Below are positions 4,905-5,910 of a stretch of DNA of 5,910 nt, one piece after another (the first letter of the stretch is position 1; each line of letters begins with the position of its first letter). The translations under genes were made by a program, and so were the position numbers. The stretch lies in contig JBJEIR010000016.1 of NCBI GenBank assembly GCA_051877215.1, positions 1 through 5,910 of the forward strand, in the 5' to 3' direction. The notes beneath the pieces were generated by a model. The model ran no database searches and was not told the origin of the DNA. It was given only the letters and a program-made list of their open reading frames with translations. The DNA comes from RGIG1959 sp051877215. GTDB taxonomy: Bacteria > Bacillota > Clostridia > Oscillospirales > Acutalibacteraceae.

Positions 4905-5815
4905 TTTCTCACTATTTGCTGGCGCGCCGCGTGCTGCGCGCACAGGGATTGCCGGCCGTCTTGCGCAAAGACGCGTTTTTGATCGGCGCGCAGGGACCGG
5001 ATATTCTGTTTTTTCACCGCGTCTATCCGTGGCAGCCGGGAAAGGCGTCCTTTCGCCTCGGAAATGCGCTGCATGAGATACGGCCGTCCCGTTTGTTTGA
5101 TACGGCGTATTCCCTTTTGAAAACCACGCCGAAGGCGGACTATGCAGTCGTTTACAGCTATATACAGGGGCTTTTGTGCCACTATGCGGCGGATCGCACC
5201 GTTCATCCGTTTGTGTGCTTTTGGCAGGAATGGCTGCGCAGACAGGAGCCGCATTTCGCCAAAAAAAGCAATCCGTATCACTACCGCATAGAAAGCGCGC
5301 TCGACGGCGAGCTGCTGCGGCATGACACGGGTCAGCGCGTCAGCCGCATGGTGTTGACAACGGTGCTTCCGCCGACGGACGCCGCGTGCGACCGCGCAAT
5401 CGGGCGTTTTTACAATCGCCTGCTGCGCAGGCTGTTCGGCGTTTCGCCCTCGGAGAAATCCCTGTATAAAGCGGTCGGGGATATGCGCGTGTCGATGTGG
5501 CTGATGACCGATCATCACGGCGTAAAACGCGCGCTGCTCAGGGGCGCGGAAAAGGCGGCGGGAGTGGGAGCACTGCTGTCTCCCTTGCTGCGCTCCGACC
5601 GTCTTGATGACCGCGATTATGCCAACAAGCGGCATTGCCCGTGGAAAGATACGAACGGCACCGTCCGCACGGAGGATTTTCTGACGCTGTGCGACGAGGC
5701 GACGGCACTGTCCGTATCGCTCATTTCAGATTTTGCCATGGAAAAAAGCGGATGGGACATGACACAGGATATTGATTTTGCCGGCAGGGTCTACCGCTCT
5801 GCTGCCGAAGGCTAG
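4892..5815 (+). CDS. Zinc-dependent phospholipase C family protein
   Basis: This 307-residue protein belongs to the bacterial zinc-dependent phospholipase C superfamily, whose studied members hydrolyse phospholipid head groups. Ligand-like residues appear in family order, numbered from the TTG start: His7, Asp37 in GPDILFFH, His61 in ALHE, His97-x3-Asp101-x3-His105 in LLCHYAADRTVH, and His130-x3-Glu134 in HYRIESALD. They parallel His14, Asp55, His69, His118, Asp122, His128, His142 and Glu146 of the Bacillus cereus enzyme. There is no signal peptide and no equivalent of its N-terminal Trp1, so this version is probably cytoplasmic and its substrate is unknown. I chose TTG 4892 because the ribosome binding site is correctly spaced and MPAMISHYL resembles family N-termini. 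ATG 4901, which overlaps the previous stop as ATGA, is the main alternative. It shares a transcript with the RluA-family gene. Confidence 0.8.
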   Translation: MPAMISHYLLARRVLRAQGLPAVLRKDAFLIGAQGPDILFFHRVYPWQPGKASFRLGNALHEIRPSRLFDTAYSLLKTTPKADYAVVYSYIQGLLCHYAADRTVHPFVCFWQEWLRRQEPHFAKKSNPYHYRIESALDGELLRHDTGQRVSRMVLTTVLPPTDAACDRAIGRFYNRLLRRLFGVSPSEKSLYKAVGDMRVSMWLMTDHHGVKRALLRGAEKAAGVGALLSPLLRSDRLDDRDYANKRHCPWKDTNGTVRTEDFLTLCDEATALSVSLISDFAMEKSGWDMTQDIDFAGRVYRSAAEG

Positions 5816-5854
5816 GGTAACGGTAATCATCCGAACCCGTCAAAAACGCCGTAT

Positions 5855-5876
5855 GAAAGCGATATTTGTCGCTTTC
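5855..5876. repeat. Perfect 8-bp hairpin downstream of the phospholipase C-like gene
   Basis: GAAAGCGA (5855-5862) and TCGCTTTC (5869-5876) pair perfectly around TATTTG. No T-tract follows on either strand, so it is a poor intrinsic terminator. It might protect the transcript's 3' end or be part of a dispersed palindromic repeat with the next hairpin. Confidence 0.5.
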
Positions 5877-5882
5877 GCTGTT

Positions 5883-5900
5883 GCCTTGCGTCAGCAAGGC
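5883..5900. repeat. Perfect 7-bp hairpin at the right edge
   Basis: GCCTTGC (5883-5889) and GCAAGGC (5894-5900) pair around the tetraloop GTCA. It follows the previous hairpin by six bases and again lacks a T-tract. The window ends ten bases later, so any continuation is unseen. Confidence 0.5.
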
Positions 5901-5910
5901 TGCCATCTCA

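Noticed and set aside
4667..5635. Open frame of 322 codons on the minus strand opposite the phospholipase C-like gene
   Set aside because: The plus-strand frame shows ordered metal-ligand motifs and a ribosome binding site. The antisense product shows none.
5721..5906. Short minus-strand frame beginning at the right edge (61 codons)
   Set aside because: It overlaps the end of the phospholipase C-like gene, its first codons come from the hairpin repeats, and no ribosome binding site is visible within the window.

Overview
The window looks like chromosomal DNA from a GC-rich member of the Clostridia, possibly an Oscillospiraceae-type gut lineage. The evidence is strong AGGAG-type ribosome binding sites, sigma-A-type promoters with 17-base spacers, short intergenic gaps with intrinsic terminators, and a membrane-anchored rather than periplasmic glycosidase. 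The lineage is inferred from style and gene content. There is no rRNA, tRNA, CRISPR array, transposase or phage gene.

Layout, left to right. Positions 1-18 hold the first six codons of a leftward gene that runs off the window. A sigma-A-type promoter and a ribosome binding site precede it. Positions 19-301 are a divergent control region with two copies of an AT-rich, GTATAC-ended repeat, GC-rich dyads that can pair in alternative ways, and a near-consensus rightward promoter. That promoter serves a branched-chain aminotransferase gene (ilvE, 302-1372), which ends at a hairpin terminator. Next is a 729-residue glycoside hydrolase family 97 protein (1531-3720). It has an N-terminal membrane anchor and a C-terminal beta-sandwich-like add-on, and its catalytic-site pattern suits a retaining alpha-galactosidase-type enzyme. 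A perfect 13-bp hairpin terminator follows, and its T-tract doubles as the -35 element of the next promoter. That promoter probably drives two overlapping genes: an RluA-family pseudouridine synthase (3993-4904) and a zinc-dependent phospholipase C-family protein (4892-5815). The window ends in two short perfect hairpins without T-tracts.

The transcription units appear functionally unrelated: amino acid metabolism, carbohydrate hydrolysis, and RNA modification with a putative phosphoesterase. This reads as ordinary core and accessory metabolism. I found no convincing new multi-gene system. The items most worth a second look are the divergent control region on the left, the terminator-promoter overlap, the anchored two-part GH97 enzyme, and the phospholipase C-like protein that keeps eight predicted zinc ligands but has no signal peptide.
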